A stretch of 64,000 nucleotides of DNA from JAFECT01 sp035551675 (GCA_035551675.1 DASZMV010000005.1:74188-138187); one strand, 5' to 3'; positions 8,260-16,792 are shown, counted from the first letter of the stretch. Numbers and translations: made by a program. The notes: generated by a model not told the origin, from the letters alone.

Positions 8260-9234
8260 GTGACGACGGTCCTGGTCACCGGAGGGGCGGGTTATATCGG
8301 CTCGCACACCTGTCTGCGCCTTGCCGAGGCCGGGTTCACCCCGGTCGTCTACGACAACCTGTCCAACGGCCACGAGGCCTTCGTCCAATGGGGCCCGTTC
8401 GAGAAGGGCGACATCCGCGACGGCGCGCGGCTGGACGAGGTGTTCGCCAGGCACAAGCCTGCCGCCGTCATCCACTTCGCCGCCCTGATCGAGGTGGGCG
8501 AGTCGGTGAAACACCCGGGCCGCTTCTTCGAGAACAACGTCGCCGGCGCCATCAGCCTGATCGAAGCGGCGCGCCGCGGCGGAGCCAACGCGCTGGTCTT
8601 TTCGTCAACCTGCGCCACCTACGGCGACCCGGTGCGCGTGCCGATGGACGAGACACATCCGCAGGCGCCGCTTAATCCGTATGGTCGCTCCAAGCTGATG
8701 GTTGAGCAGGCGCTGGCCGACTACGACCGTTACACGGGCTTCCGCTCCGTCGCGCTAAGATACTTCAACGCCGCCGGCGCCGATCCCCAGGGCCGCATCG
8801 GTGAGCGGCACCATCCGGAGACCCACGCCATTCCGCTGGCCATCGAAGCGGCGATGGGCAAGCGCAAGGGATTCAAGCTGTTCGGCACAGACTACGACAC
8901 GCGCGACGGCACCTGCGTGCGCGACTACGTCCACGTGCTCGACCTCGCCGACGCCCATGTGCTGGCGCTGAAGCGGCTGTTCGACGGCGACGCGAGCGAC
9001 GTCTTCAACCTCGGCACCGGAACCGGCACCACGGTGCGCGAACTGATCGCCGCCATTCGCGAGGTGTCCGGCAAGCCGTTCGACGTCGAAGAAAGCGCCC
9101 GCCGCGAAGGCGACGCCCCTGTGCTGGTGGCCGATAATCGCAAGGCCCGCGAGGTTCTCGGTTGGACGCCCAGGCTCGACCTTCAGGCCATCGTCGAGAG
9201 CGCCTGGGCCTGGCACAGCCGCGAAAACGGCTGA
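8260..9234 (+). CDS. galE: UDP-glucose 4-epimerase
   Basis: Interconverts UDP-glucose and UDP-galactose (or the GlcNAc/GalNAc forms) for cell-surface sugars. The 324 residues begin with a Rossmann NAD motif (LVTGGAGYIGSH) and carry the catalytic Ser-Tyr-Lys set (SSTCATYG, then NPYGRSKLMVEQ). CVRDYVHVLDLADAH and NLGTGTGTTVRE complete the extended SDR signature. The start is GTG at 8260, since the Rossmann strand begins at once. It diverges from the TPR glycosyltransferase over 62 bp, which suggests a shared control region and sugar supply. Confidence 0.96.
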   Translation: MTTVLVTGGAGYIGSHTCLRLAEAGFTPVVYDNLSNGHEAFVQWGPFEKGDIRDGARLDEVFARHKPAAVIHFAALIEVGESVKHPGRFFENNVAGAISLIEAARRGGANALVFSSTCATYGDPVRVPMDETHPQAPLNPYGRSKLMVEQALADYDRYTGFRSVALRYFNAAGADPQGRIGERHHPETHAIPLAIEAAMGKRKGFKLFGTDYDTRDGTCVRDYVHVLDLADAHVLALKRLFDGDASDVFNLGTGTGTTVRELIAAIREVSGKPFDVEESARREGDAPVLVADNRKAREVLGWTPRLDLQAIVESAWAWHSRENG

Positions 9235-9284
9235 CCTGCATTTTGCCGTTATCTGCGCTATCCTCCGCGCGGGAGGATGAACCG

Positions 9285-9731
9285 ATGCGCCTTGCGATCG
9301 CCCTGTTAGCGGCCCTCACCGCCGCGCCCGCCCTGGCCGCCTCAGCCCCGGCCGCGCCCGACATGAGCAACATCCAGCCCGGGCCCCGCACTGAGGACGG
9401 CTACATGCTCCCGCGCGCGTACAGCGACGCCATCGACCTCAGCATCGACACGGTGCACGGCGAGGGTCCCGCCAAGGGCATAGACCAGTGCGCCGTGACC
9501 GGCAGGGTTTTGAGCGTCCATCGCGGCCTGCACTATCGCGCCGGCGAAATCGCGGTGATCAACGTACCGTGCAGCGCGCCGCACTTGTCGCCGCTGCAAC
9601 TGTCGATATTCGGCGGATTCACCGTCGACCGCGACTGGCTCGTAACCCTACGCACCGCGAGCATACAGCTCGACGCGAGCGGCAAGGTGGTGTCGTTCAC
9701 CAGCGACCGCGGCTTGATGCGGGTCTACTGA
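9285..9731 (+). CDS. Secreted protein of unknown function
   Basis: 148 residues with a clear Sec signal peptide (MRLAIALLAALTAAPALAAS, cleavage likely after the ALA). The mature part is mixed alpha/beta with two cysteines and no motif that I recognise (AVTGRVLSVHRGLHY, then LRTASIQLDASG). The ATG at 9285 has GGGAGGA 8 nt upstream, which sets the start. It lies 50 bp after galE and may be cotranscribed with it. Function unknown. Confidence 0.75.
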   Translation: MRLAIALLAALTAAPALAASAPAAPDMSNIQPGPRTEDGYMLPRAYSDAIDLSIDTVHGEGPAKGIDQCAVTGRVLSVHRGLHYRAGEIAVINVPCSAPHLSPLQLSIFGGFTVDRDWLVTLRTASIQLDASGKVVSFTSDRGLMRVY

Positions 9732-9763
9732 CCGGCGGCGCGTGGTTCGAACGAAGAAGGTTG

Positions 9764-9884
9764 GAACCACGAACCACACGAACCACACGAACAGGAAAAC
9801 ACCCGGGCGCTCCGCGCCGCTTAAGACGAACCTTCTGTTGCGCCTAATGACCAGCGTTCGTGTGGTTCGTGTGGTTCGTGGTTC
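9764..9884. repeat. HEG/NHTN-type inverted repeat, copy A (inner arms only)
   Basis: Two perfect 29-bp inverted arms (9764-9792 and 9856-9884) built from GAACCACAC-like units. The 63-bp centre contains a GGCGC-N3-GCGCC hairpin at 9806-9818, as in copies C and E. It lies between convergent genes, 5 bp before the mrp stop codon. Outer ACACGAAGG arms are absent here. Confidence 0.92.
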
Positions 9885-9889
9885 AATTC

Positions 9890-11005
9890 TTAGGTCGTTA
9901 GTTCCAGCCGCTCCCTTACCTGCATGGCGATCTCCAGAATCGCCTGCGACGTTGGGCTTTCCGGCGTCGTTGCGACCAGCGGGCGGCCCTCGTCGGCGCC
10001 TTCGCGGAGCGCCATGTCGATGGGAATTTCGCCGAGGAACGGAAGCTTCAGCCGCGCCGCCTCCGCCCTCGCGCCGCCGCGACCGAAGATCGGGATCTCT
10101 GCGCCTGAGCTGTCGCGGAAGAAGGCCATGTTTTCGATCAGGCCGATAACCGGCGTCGAGACCTTCTCGAACATCACCGCCGCGCGCCGGGCATCGGCCA
10201 AGGCGACTTCCTGCGGCGTCGAGACGATCACCGCTCCGTCCAATTTCGTCTTCTGCACCAGGGTCAGCTGCACGTCGCCGGTGCCGGGCGGCAGGTCCAC
10301 CACCAATATGTCGAGCGGCGCATCCTCGGTCCCCCAGCGCGTCTCGTTCAACATCTGCGAGAGCGCTTGCGACGCCATCGGCCCGCGCCAGATCATCGCC
10401 TGGTCCTGATCGACGATCAGGCCGATCGACATGGCCTTCACGCCCCAGGCGTCCTTCGGAACCATCTTCTTGTCGGCGCCGTAGTCGGGCCGGTCGCTGA
10501 CGCCGAGCATCGTCGGCGCCGAGGGACCGTAGACATCCGCGTCGAGCAGACCGGCGCGCAGTCCCAGATGCGCCAGCGCGCAGGCGAGGTTCACCGCGAC
10601 GGTGGACTTGCCGACCCCGCCCTTGCCGCTGGCGATCGCCACCACCGCCTTCACATGCGCCGGGCGACCTTCGGGCACGGGCGCGCGCGGCCGGTTCTGC
10701 GCCATCGCTTCGTCGGAAAGGCGAGCGCCGCGTGCGGGGCGCGTCGCCGGCGCGCTCTCCGCGGTCAAGACGACATGGGCGGTCTCGACGCCCGCGACCG
10801 CGAGCAACGCGCGTTCCGCCGCCTGGCGCACCGGCGCGTAGAGTTCCGCATCCGCGCGCGAGACTTCCAGCATGAACCCTGCGCGTCCTGGTCCCAGCGC
10901 CAGCCCCCGCACCAGGCCCGCGCGATTGAGGCCCTGGCCCGACTTCGGGTCACTGACCTTGTCGAGCGCCTCGAGCACGGCGTCGCGGTCGGGCGTGGCG
11001 GGCAT
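9890..11005 (-). CDS. mrp: Mrp/ApbC (NBP35-type) Fe-S cluster carrier ATPase
   Basis: A 371-residue cytosolic P-loop ATPase that carries Fe-S clusters to apo-proteins. The N-terminal DUF59/MIP18 domain (about 1-90) is followed by the deviant Walker A motif ASGKGGVGKST, then LLDADVYGPSAP and LVVDLPPGTGD. The C-terminal CxxC found in many Mrp proteins is not present here; the segment reads IGLIENMAFF where IENMSYF-CxxC is common, so cluster binding may differ. The start at 11005 has AAGGA 8 nt upstream. It diverges from miaA, itself unrelated to an Fe-S pathway. Confidence 0.93.
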   Translation of the reverse strand: MPATPDRDAVLEALDKVSDPKSGQGLNRAGLVRGLALGPGRAGFMLEVSRADAELYAPVRQAAERALLAVAGVETAHVVLTAESAPATRPARGARLSDEAMAQNRPRAPVPEGRPAHVKAVVAIASGKGGVGKSTVAVNLACALAHLGLRAGLLDADVYGPSAPTMLGVSDRPDYGADKKMVPKDAWGVKAMSIGLIVDQDQAMIWRGPMASQALSQMLNETRWGTEDAPLDILVVDLPPGTGDVQLTLVQKTKLDGAVIVSTPQEVALADARRAAVMFEKVSTPVIGLIENMAFFRDSSGAEIPIFGRGGARAEAARLKLPFLGEIPIDMALREGADEGRPLVATTPESPTSQAILEIAMQVRERLELTT

Positions 11006-11076
11006 GGGATGTCCTTGATCGCACAGACGATGGCGTCTCATATCCGGCACGCCCGCCGCGAACTCAAGGACCGCCG

Positions 11077-11994
11077 TTGACCGAGCCCGCGCCCCTCGCC
11101 CTCCAGGATCAGGGGCCGCCGGTGCGCCTGATCGCGGGACCGACCGCCAGCGGCAAGTCGGCCGTCGCCTTGGAACTGGCCGAGCGGACCGGCGGGGTGA
11201 TCGTCAACGCCGACGCCCTGCAGATCTATCGCGACCTGCGGGTTCTGACCGCCCGCCCCTCGGCCGAGGACGAGGCCCGCGCGCCGCACCGGCTCTATGG
11301 CATAGTCGACGCCGCGGAGGCCTGGTCGGCGGGCCGCTGGCTGAGCGCCGCGACCGAGGTGCTGGCCGGGCTGCGCCGCGAGGGTCGGACGGCCATCGTG
11401 ACCGGCGGCACCGGCCTCTACTTCAAGATCCTGACCGAGGGCCTGGCCGAGATCCCCCCAATCCCGCCCGAGGTCCGGGCGACGGCCCGGCGCGACCTGG
11501 AGACCCTGGGCGAACCCGCTTTCCGCGACCGCTTGGCCGAGCGCGATCCCGACGCCGCGGCCCGCATCTCGCCCGGCGACCTGCAGCGGCTCGGCCGCGC
11601 CTGGGAGGTGGTCGCGGCCACCGGCCGTCCGTTGAGCGCCTGGCAGGCCGACACCGCCCCCACCCTGGCGGCCGCAGACTATGCCGCGGTGGCGATCGAG
11701 GTTCCCCGCGGCGAACTCTACGCCCGTTGCGACAGGCGGATGGACGCCATGGCGGCCGGAGGCGCGCTGGAGGAGGCGGGGATGCTGTTGGCGCGGAGGC
11801 TCGATCCGGACCTGCCGGCCATGAAGGCGGTGGGGTTGAGGGAGCTTAGCCGTCACCTGTGCGGCGACCTGTCGCTGGAGGCGGCGCTCGACCTCGCCCG
11901 GCGCGAGACGCGCCGCTATGCCAAGCGGCAGCTCACCTGGCTAAGGGGTCAGGCCGCCGATTGGCCGCGCTGGCGGCCCGTTTCTCAGCTTTAG
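11077..11994 (+). CDS. miaA: tRNA dimethylallyltransferase
   Basis: Transfers a dimethylallyl group to A37 of tRNAs that read UNN codons. The 305 residues show the P-loop IAGPTASGKSAVA, the NADALQIYRDLRVLTARP catalytic region, APHRLYG and VTGGTGLYFKIL, with a typical C-terminal KRQLTWLRGQ. The proposed start is TTG at 11077. A GTG 45 bp further in, just before RLIAGPT, is possible but would leave little before the P-loop. Length matches the family. The ORF stands alone, with 102 bp before the next gene. Confidence 0.95.
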   Translation: MTEPAPLALQDQGPPVRLIAGPTASGKSAVALELAERTGGVIVNADALQIYRDLRVLTARPSAEDEARAPHRLYGIVDAAEAWSAGRWLSAATEVLAGLRREGRTAIVTGGTGLYFKILTEGLAEIPPIPPEVRATARRDLETLGEPAFRDRLAERDPDAAARISPGDLQRLGRAWEVVAATGRPLSAWQADTAPTLAAADYAAVAIEVPRGELYARCDRRMDAMAAGGALEEAGMLLARRLDPDLPAMKAVGLRELSRHLCGDLSLEAALDLARRETRRYAKRQLTWLRGQAADWPRWRPVSQL

Positions 11995-12096
11995 GCAACG
12001 AATTGTCCCAGGGCGCCCAGCCTTGACTGAACGCCGTCCATCCAACGAATATGCTCAACCAAATAATTCTAAGCCAAGACCGATTAGGGGCCGACC

Positions 12097-12438
12097 ATGA
12101 TCACTGCGCTCTTGCTTACCGCTCTCCTCGGCGCCTCCGGCGGCGATACGCCGCCTGCGCCCGGCGCCCAGGGGTCCGCACCGGTGGTCGCGCCCACGGC
12201 CAAGCCGGTTAAGACCGACGACAAGGACCGCGTGGTCTGCCACCGGGAGGACGGCGAGACCGGCTCGCACCGCGTGGTCAAGATCTGCCACACCAAGCGT
12301 GAGTGGGACGAGATGACCGATGAGGCTCAGCGCCTGTTCCGCGAAGGCGGTATCCAGGCGGTGGATCGCAGCGTCGCCAACGGCGGCATGCCCTCGGGCG
12401 GCCTCGGCGGCGGCCAGGGGGGCGCCGGCCCGCACTAA
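12097..12438 (+). CDS. Small secreted protein with conserved CHREDGETGSHRVVKIC motif
   Basis: 113 residues with a short signal peptide (MITALLLTALLGASGG) and a Pro/Ala-rich linker. A compact domain at about 47-85 carries two cysteines (VVCHREDGETGSH, then KICHTKREWDEM). A Gly-rich tail (GGLGGGQGGAG) ends it. Proteins with this C-x15-C plus K-x2-W-D pattern are widespread in Caulobacterales and sphingomonads as hypothetical proteins. Function unknown. A likely terminator follows at 12454, and the tmRNA gene comes next. Confidence 0.72.
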   Translation: MITALLLTALLGASGGDTPPAPGAQGSAPVVAPTAKPVKTDDKDRVVCHREDGETGSHRVVKICHTKREWDEMTDEAQRLFREGGIQAVDRSVANGGMPSGGLGGGQGGAGPH

Positions 12439-12453
12439 GCACGACCCTTCCCA

Positions 12454-12478
12454 GGGGGCGCGTCTGGGCGCTCCCTTT
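12454..12478 (+). terminator. Probable rho-independent terminator
   Basis: The stem pairs GGGGGCGC with GCGCTCCC (one G-T pair), followed by TTTCT. It lies 15 bp after the small secreted protein gene and just before the tmRNA promoter region. Confidence 0.6.
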
Positions 12479-12511
12479 CTGACCCGGCTTCAAATTTAAC
12501 GATCCAGGCCC

Positions 12512-12517
12512 TATATT
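12512..12517 (+). promoter_or_regulatory. Possible -10 box of the tmRNA gene
   Basis: TATATT at 12512-12517 is an AT-rich hexamer in GC-rich DNA, about 10-15 bp before the first paired base of the tmRNA precursor. No clear -35 was seen. Confidence 0.35.
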
Positions 12518-12526
12518 CAGGGGGTT

Positions 12527-12850
12527 CGGGCTTGCCCGGACTATGGAGATAAACGCGCACGCAATAAGCGGACCGGACCCGGGTGCGATTCCCGGCGGCT
12601 CCACCAATCCTTTCCCCCGGTTATCGCGGGCAAGTCTGGGGCCGATCAGCATCGACGGACGTGTAAAGGTGTTGCTTTCTTTCGGCTTGGCCCACCGTTC
12701 CGGGCTTTTTCTAACTGCGAACGATAACTTCGCTCAAGAGACCGCCCTGGCCGCGTAATGCGGTTCGGATAGTCTCAGCCTACAAGTCCTAGGATCTTAG
12801 CAGTCCTAGGCGGGGTTCGGGGGAGACCTGGCAACAGAACTCCCCCACTT
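12527..12850 (+). ncRNA. ssrA: Permuted two-piece tmRNA (SsrA)
   Basis: Rescues stalled ribosomes and tags the product for proteolysis. The gene is permuted as in other alphaproteobacteria. The acceptor piece comes first, ending in GGCTCCACCA at 12597-12606 with its T-arm just before. A roughly 31-bp linker follows, then the coding piece starts at GGGGCCG (12638), which pairs with CGGCTCC of the acceptor end. CTTGCCCG (12531-12538) pairs with CGGGCAAG (12627-12634) in the precursor. The tag reading frame at 12717-12758 encodes ANDNFAQETALAA and a stop. Outer ends are approximate; the pseudoknot-like GTTCGGGGGAG...CTCCCCC closes near 12847. Confidence 0.93.
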
Positions 12851-12946
12851 TCCCTCCCCGCCCTTCCCATATCCGTCGCTTCACCATCATTTGCGTGGTC
12901 CCGCCCCAGTCGCGACACGCGAGCGTCCTTTTCCGCGCGCCGGCCG

Positions 12947-13018
12947 CGCGTTAAGATAAATTCCCGCGTTGAGATCAGCGCCCGTGTTGAGATCAGGGCC
13001 CGCGTCGAGATCAGGGAT
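12947..13018 (+). repeat. Four 18-bp tandem repeats upstream of sspB
   Basis: Units start at 12947, 12965, 12983 and 13001. The last three are near-identical (CGCGTTGAGATCAGCGCC type, 2-4 differences). The first is more diverged (CGCGTTAAGATAAATTCC). The array ends 17 bp before the sspB ATG, so it lies in the leader or promoter and may bind a regulator. No function is known to me. Confidence 0.9.
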
Positions 13019-13035
13019 CGAGGGGTAGAGGCAGT

Positions 13036-13512
13036 ATGGCCCAGGACGGCTTTCCGAACGACGAGATGCGCTACGACCTCCTCGCGCAGGAGGCGCTGCG
13101 CGGCGTCGTGCGTGCGGCCCTGAAACGCGCGGCCATGCCCGAGGGTTTGCCGAGCGAGCATCATTTTTACATTACCTTCAAGACCACCGCGCCCGGCGTC
13201 AGCCTGCCGCCGGACCTCGCCGCCACCTATCCGAACGAGATGACGGTGGTGCTGCAGAATCAGTTCTGGGATCTGGCGCCCGGCGAGACCTTCTTCTCGG
13301 TGATGCTGAGCTTCGACCGTCAGCCCAAGCGGCTGTCGATCCCCTATGCGGCGATCACCCGCTTCTTCGACCCGCACGTGCAGTTCATGCTGAAGTTCGA
13401 GGTCCCCGAGGGCGCCCAGCCGGTCGAGGCGCCCGCGCCCGAAGCCGCCGAGGCGGAGCCCGCCGAGGAAGGCCCCAAGGTCGTCTCACTCGACCAGTTC
13501 CGCAAGAAATAG
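13036..13512 (+). CDS. sspB: SspB-family ClpXP adaptor
   Basis: Brings SsrA-tagged proteins to the ClpXP protease. The 158 residues hold an SspB fold (about 10-120; AQEALRGVVRAAL, HHFYITFKT, VVLQNQFWDLAP, FSVMLSFDRQPKRLSIPY, AITRFFDP). An Ala/Glu/Pro-rich linker and a short C-terminal ClpX-tethering peptide (KVVSLDQFRKK) follow, as in the alpha-type SspB. The neighbouring gene encodes the very tag it recognises, which is strong context. The GGTAGAGGCAGT before the ATG gives only a moderate RBS. Confidence 0.93.
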   Translation: MAQDGFPNDEMRYDLLAQEALRGVVRAALKRAAMPEGLPSEHHFYITFKTTAPGVSLPPDLAATYPNEMTVVLQNQFWDLAPGETFFSVMLSFDRQPKRLSIPYAAITRFFDPHVQFMLKFEVPEGAQPVEAPAPEAAEAEPAEEGPKVVSLDQFRKK

Positions 13513-13585
13513 CGCGAAAGACCCGTCGACGCCCTTTTCCGCGTTCAGCGCCGCGGATTAAGCTTCTCCCCGACCGGGGCTGACG

Positions 13586-14380
13586 ATGCGACGCAATCTG
13601 GCCGCCACGTTTGTGGTCCTTCTCGTGGGTCTGCTGGCCTGCTCCAGCCCCAAGGCCCAACCGCGCGCGCCGCAGAGCGACTTTTCCAACTGGGCGGCGG
13701 TGGTCATCGCCGGAGACTGGCGCGGTCATGACGGCGGTGAGACCGAAGCCTTCGACAACACGCGGCGCGATGTGGCGTCGGCCCTGGAGAAAGCCGGCTT
13801 CGCACCCGACCACGTGCTGCAGTATTCGCTGCGGCCGCTGCGCCCGGGCGACGATCCCAAGGTCTATGTCACGCCGCACGACGTGGTGATGGGCTTCGAC
13901 GCTCTGGGCAAGAAGGTGACGGGCGGATGCCTGTTCTACGTCTCCTCGCACGGCTCGCCCGACGGCGCGGTGTTCGGACCGACGGCGCTGCTCGACCCGC
14001 CAACCCTGAAGATCATCCTCGACAGCGTCTGCGGCGCGCGTCCGACGGTGGTGGTGGTTTCCGCTTGTTTCTCCGGCGTGTTCATACCGGGCATTGCGGC
14101 GTCCAACCGAATGATCATGACCGCCTCGCGCGAGGACCGTTCGTCCTTCGGCTGCAGCGACAAGGACCGCTATCCCTATTTCGACGCCTGCATCCTGGAG
14201 AGCTGGCCCACTTCGTCCGACTTTCTCGTGCTGTCCAAAAAGGCCAAGGCCTGCGTCGCCAAACGCGAAACCGAACAGCACCTCGAACCCGCCTCGGAAC
14301 CCCAAACCTACATCGGCGGCCAGGCGAAGGAACTGCTCCCCTTCATGCGCTTCGAAAATCGGACGGCGGGGTCACCCTAA
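13586..14380 (+). CDS. Caspase-like (C13/legumain-type) cysteine peptidase lipoprotein
   Basis: 264 residues. The N-terminus is a lipoprotein signal with lipobox LLAC at about 15-18, so the mature protein is probably membrane anchored. The fold is clan CD: WAAVVIAGDWRGHDG near the start, the catalytic His in FYVSSHGSPDGA (about 115), and the catalytic Cys in VVVSACFSGVFIPG (about 157). Clan CD C13 peptidases cleave after Asn or Asp, or act as transamidases. Here target and trigger are unknown. An intact His-Cys pair suggests an active enzyme. It follows sspB by 73 bp but need not be coupled. Confidence 0.85.
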   Translation: MRRNLAATFVVLLVGLLACSSPKAQPRAPQSDFSNWAAVVIAGDWRGHDGGETEAFDNTRRDVASALEKAGFAPDHVLQYSLRPLRPGDDPKVYVTPHDVVMGFDALGKKVTGGCLFYVSSHGSPDGAVFGPTALLDPPTLKIILDSVCGARPTVVVVSACFSGVFIPGIAASNRMIMTASREDRSSFGCSDKDRYPYFDACILESWPTSSDFLVLSKKAKACVAKRETEQHLEPASEPQTYIGGQAKELLPFMRFENRTAGSP

Positions 14381-14386
14381 CAAGAC

Positions 14387-14730
14387 TGGCCACGAAAAAC
14401 ACGAAAAGTACGAAAAGAAATGAACCACAAAGCGCGCAAAGCGCACGAAGGTGAAAACGCCGTCGCGGCGGCGGCGCGGGGATCTAGCTAAGAATTGTCC
14501 ACGAACCACACGAACGGTTCAAGCTTTCCGCGTCGCAGACGCGGTATTCATAAAGGCGCTTAGCGCCGACGTTAGGCAGAGAAGCGCGAGTTGTTCGTGC
14601 GGTTCGCGGACAAAACTTCGCGCCGCCGCTGGCTCTCGAAACACCGCAAACTAATTTGTCCCAGCTTGGTGCGCTTCGTGCGCTTGGTGGTTCATTTCTT
14701 CTTCGTGCTTTTCGGTTTTTCGTGGCCAAT
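14387..14730. repeat. Nested inverted-repeat element, copy C
   Basis: Fills the 351-bp convergent gap. The outer arms (about 14387-14450 and 14665-14730) are roughly 65 bp, 85-90% complementary, and built of CACGAAAAA/ACGAAAAGT-like units. The inner arms (14497-14515 and 14593-14611) match at 17 of 19 positions and are of GAACCACAC type. The core holds two hairpins: CCGCGTC-GCA-GACGCGG at 14528-14544 and GGCGC-TTA-GCGCC at 14555-14567, separated by TATTCATAAA. Its right end is 1 bp from the stop of the RusA-like gene. Confidence 0.9.
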
Positions 14731-14731
14731 C

Positions 14732-15160
14732 TTACTTTCTTCCCCGCGGCTCGGCCCGCACCGTGATCCGTTCGCGCTCACCCTGGATGCGTTCGACCAG
14801 CAGGCGCGCGACCTGGGCGTCGTCGTGGAAAACCCAGCCTTTGAGGGCGTCCAACAGCGCCTTGGCCAGGTTGTCGAGGTCCATCCACGGCGGGTCGCCC
14901 TGGTGCTCCATGCGGATCTCGACGGAGAAGTCGCCCCAGGCCGGACGGGCGCCGCGCCATTCCTTGCGGAAGAACTCGTAGACCAGCGGCTTGTAGTAGC
15001 GCGCCTGGGTGGTCAGGCCGTCGATCATCACCTCGACGCCGCCGCCCGGCGTCGCGCGCGCGCGCACCTTGCCCGACACGGTCCAGCCGGCGTCGGCCGT
15101 CACCGGACGGCTATCCATGGCGTCTATCCATGGCCCGATGGTAGCCCCGCGCGTCCCCAT
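14732..15160 (-). CDS. RusA-like Holliday-junction resolvase family protein
   Basis: Up to 142 residues. The RusA signature is in the second half: WMDLDNLAKALLDALKGWVFHDDAQV, that is, the D-x-D-N-x-x-K helix plus the paired Asp (DD) of the metal site, followed by RLLVERIQGERERITV. RusA proteins resolve four-way junctions and are often phage-derived, but no phage genes lie nearby. An internal ATG at 15118 is a possible later start. It diverges from fumC. Confidence 0.8.
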   Translation of the reverse strand: MGTRGATIGPWIDAMDSRPVTADAGWTVSGKVRARATPGGGVEVMIDGLTTQARYYKPLVYEFFRKEWRGARPAWGDFSVEIRMEHQGDPPWMDLDNLAKALLDALKGWVFHDDAQVARLLVERIQGERERITVRAEPRGRK

Positions 15161-15267
15161 GGGACAGGAGGGATCCCGTAGTCGACCGGCTCGCCGCCCT
15201 GTTCGCGAAGCGCCGCGTGGTGCATACCGCGCCCCATTCCACCCCCGATTCCAGCCCGAGCGAGACC

Positions 15268-16659
15268 ATGGCCGCGACCCGCACCGAAACCGACACCTTC
15301 GGCCCGATCGAGGTCGCCGCCGACCGCTATTGGGGCGCCCAGGCGCAGCGCAGCCTCGGCAATTTCAAGATCGGCTGGGAGAAGCAGCCCCTGCCGGTGG
15401 TGCGGGCGCTCGGCATCGTCAAACGCGCCGCCGCCGAAGCCAACCTCGCGCTCGGCAAGATCGACCCGAAGGTCGCCGACGCCATTATCCAGGCGGCGCA
15501 GGAAGTCATCGACGGCAAGCTGAACGACCACTTCCCGCTGGTCGTCTGGCAGACCGGGTCCGGCACCCAGTCGAACATGAACGCCAACGAGGTGATCGGA
15601 AACCGCGCCATCGAGATTCTGGGCGGCCAGATGGGCTCGAAGAAGCCGGTCCATCCGAACGACCACGTCAATATGAGCCAGTCGTCGAACGACACCTTCC
15701 CGACGGCCATGCACATCGCCTGCGCCGAGGGCGTTGCGCGCGAATTGCTCCCGGCGCTGAAGCATCTGCACGAAGCGCTGGCCGCCAAGCAGGAGCAGTT
15801 CAAGGCGATCATTAAGATCGGCCGCACCCACACCCAGGACGCGACGCCGCTGACGCTTGGTCAGGAGTTTTCGGGTTACGCCGCGCAAGTCGCGCGCGCG
15901 ATCCGTAACATCGAAGCGACCCTGCCGGGCCTGTACGAACTGGCCCAGGGCGGCACCGCCGTCGGCACCGGTTTGAACGCGCCGGTCGGCTTCGCGGAAA
16001 AAGTCGCCGAGCGCGTCGCCGCGATCACCGGCCTTCCCTTCGTCAGCGCGCCCAACAAATTCGAGGCGCTGGCCTCGCACGACTCGATGGTGTTCAGCCA
16101 CGGCGCGATCAATGCCGCAGCGGCGGCGCTGTACAAGATCGCCAACGACATCCGCTTTCTGGGATCCGGCCCCCGCTCGGGCCTGGGCGAACTTTCGCTA
16201 CCGGAAAACGAGCCGGGCTCGTCGATTATGCCGGGCAAGGTGAACCCGACCCAGGCCGAGGCGCTGACCCAGGTGTGCTGTCAGATCTTCGGCAATCACG
16301 CGACGCTGACGTTTGCGGACTCGCAGGGGCACTTCGAGCTGAACGTCTACAACCCGGTAATGGCCTACAACTTTCTGCAGTCGGTGCGCCTGATGAGCGA
16401 CGCGGCGGTCAGTTTCACCGACCACATGGTGTCGGGCATCACCGCGCGCGAAGACAACATCAAGGCCGCGCTCGAACGGTCGCTGATGCTGGTCACCGCG
16501 CTGGCGCCCAAGATCGGCTACGACAACGCCGCCAAAATCGCCAAGACCGCGCACAAGAACGGAACCACCCTGCGCGAAGAAGCCGTCGGCGGTGGCTATG
16601 TCACCAACGAGGAGTTCGACGCCCTGGTGCGCCCGGAGAACATGATCCACCCGGGCTGA
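15268..16659 (+). CDS. fumC: Class II fumarate hydratase
   Basis: Converts fumarate to malate in the TCA cycle as a cytosolic tetramer. From the ATG at 15268 it has 463 residues, the normal length (an upstream GTG at 15217 would add 17 unconserved residues). Motifs are FGPIEV at the N-terminus, TGSGTQSNMNANEVI near 110, GRTHTQDATPLTLGQE and the family signature SLPENEPGSSIMPGKVNPTQ near 325, with the catalytic serine in the mobile loop. Class II enzymes are iron-independent. It stands alone. Confidence 0.97.
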   Translation: MAATRTETDTFGPIEVAADRYWGAQAQRSLGNFKIGWEKQPLPVVRALGIVKRAAAEANLALGKIDPKVADAIIQAAQEVIDGKLNDHFPLVVWQTGSGTQSNMNANEVIGNRAIEILGGQMGSKKPVHPNDHVNMSQSSNDTFPTAMHIACAEGVARELLPALKHLHEALAAKQEQFKAIIKIGRTHTQDATPLTLGQEFSGYAAQVARAIRNIEATLPGLYELAQGGTAVGTGLNAPVGFAEKVAERVAAITGLPFVSAPNKFEALASHDSMVFSHGAINAAAAALYKIANDIRFLGSGPRSGLGELSLPENEPGSSIMPGKVNPTQAEALTQVCCQIFGNHATLTFADSQGHFELNVYNPVMAYNFLQSVRLMSDAAVSFTDHMVSGITAREDNIKAALERSLMLVTALAPKIGYDNAAKIAKTAHKNGTTLREEAVGGGYVTNEEFDALVRPENMIHPG

Positions 16660-16705
16660 GGCAACGGCGGCGTCACGGACCAAACTAGACGCATAGCGCC
16701 AATTT

Positions 16706-16792
16706 GATTCAGAGGACGCGGAGGAAGATTGAGCGCTCTGTTGACTTCATCCACCGTCAGCTCCGCGCTTCTCTGTGGGCTCTCCTTAATCA
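16706..16792. repeat. Possible degenerate inverted repeat in a convergent gap
   Basis: GATTCAGAGGACGCGGAG (16706-16723) is partly complementary to the 16761-16792 region (complement reads AGAGAAGCGCGGAG). It resembles a decayed member of the CAGAGGACGCGGAG repeat type. Weak, listed because all other long convergent gaps here hold a palindromic element. Confidence 0.35.

Noticed and set aside
6179..8263. A 694-codon plus-strand frame opposite the TPR gene
   Set aside because: Antisense of tandem TPR codons. It has no motif, is rich in Arg/Gln/Gly, and the minus-strand gene is clear.
12947..13018. The 18-bp array as a CRISPR
   Set aside because: Units are contiguous, with no spacers, and no cas genes lie near. 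It is a simple tandem repeat.
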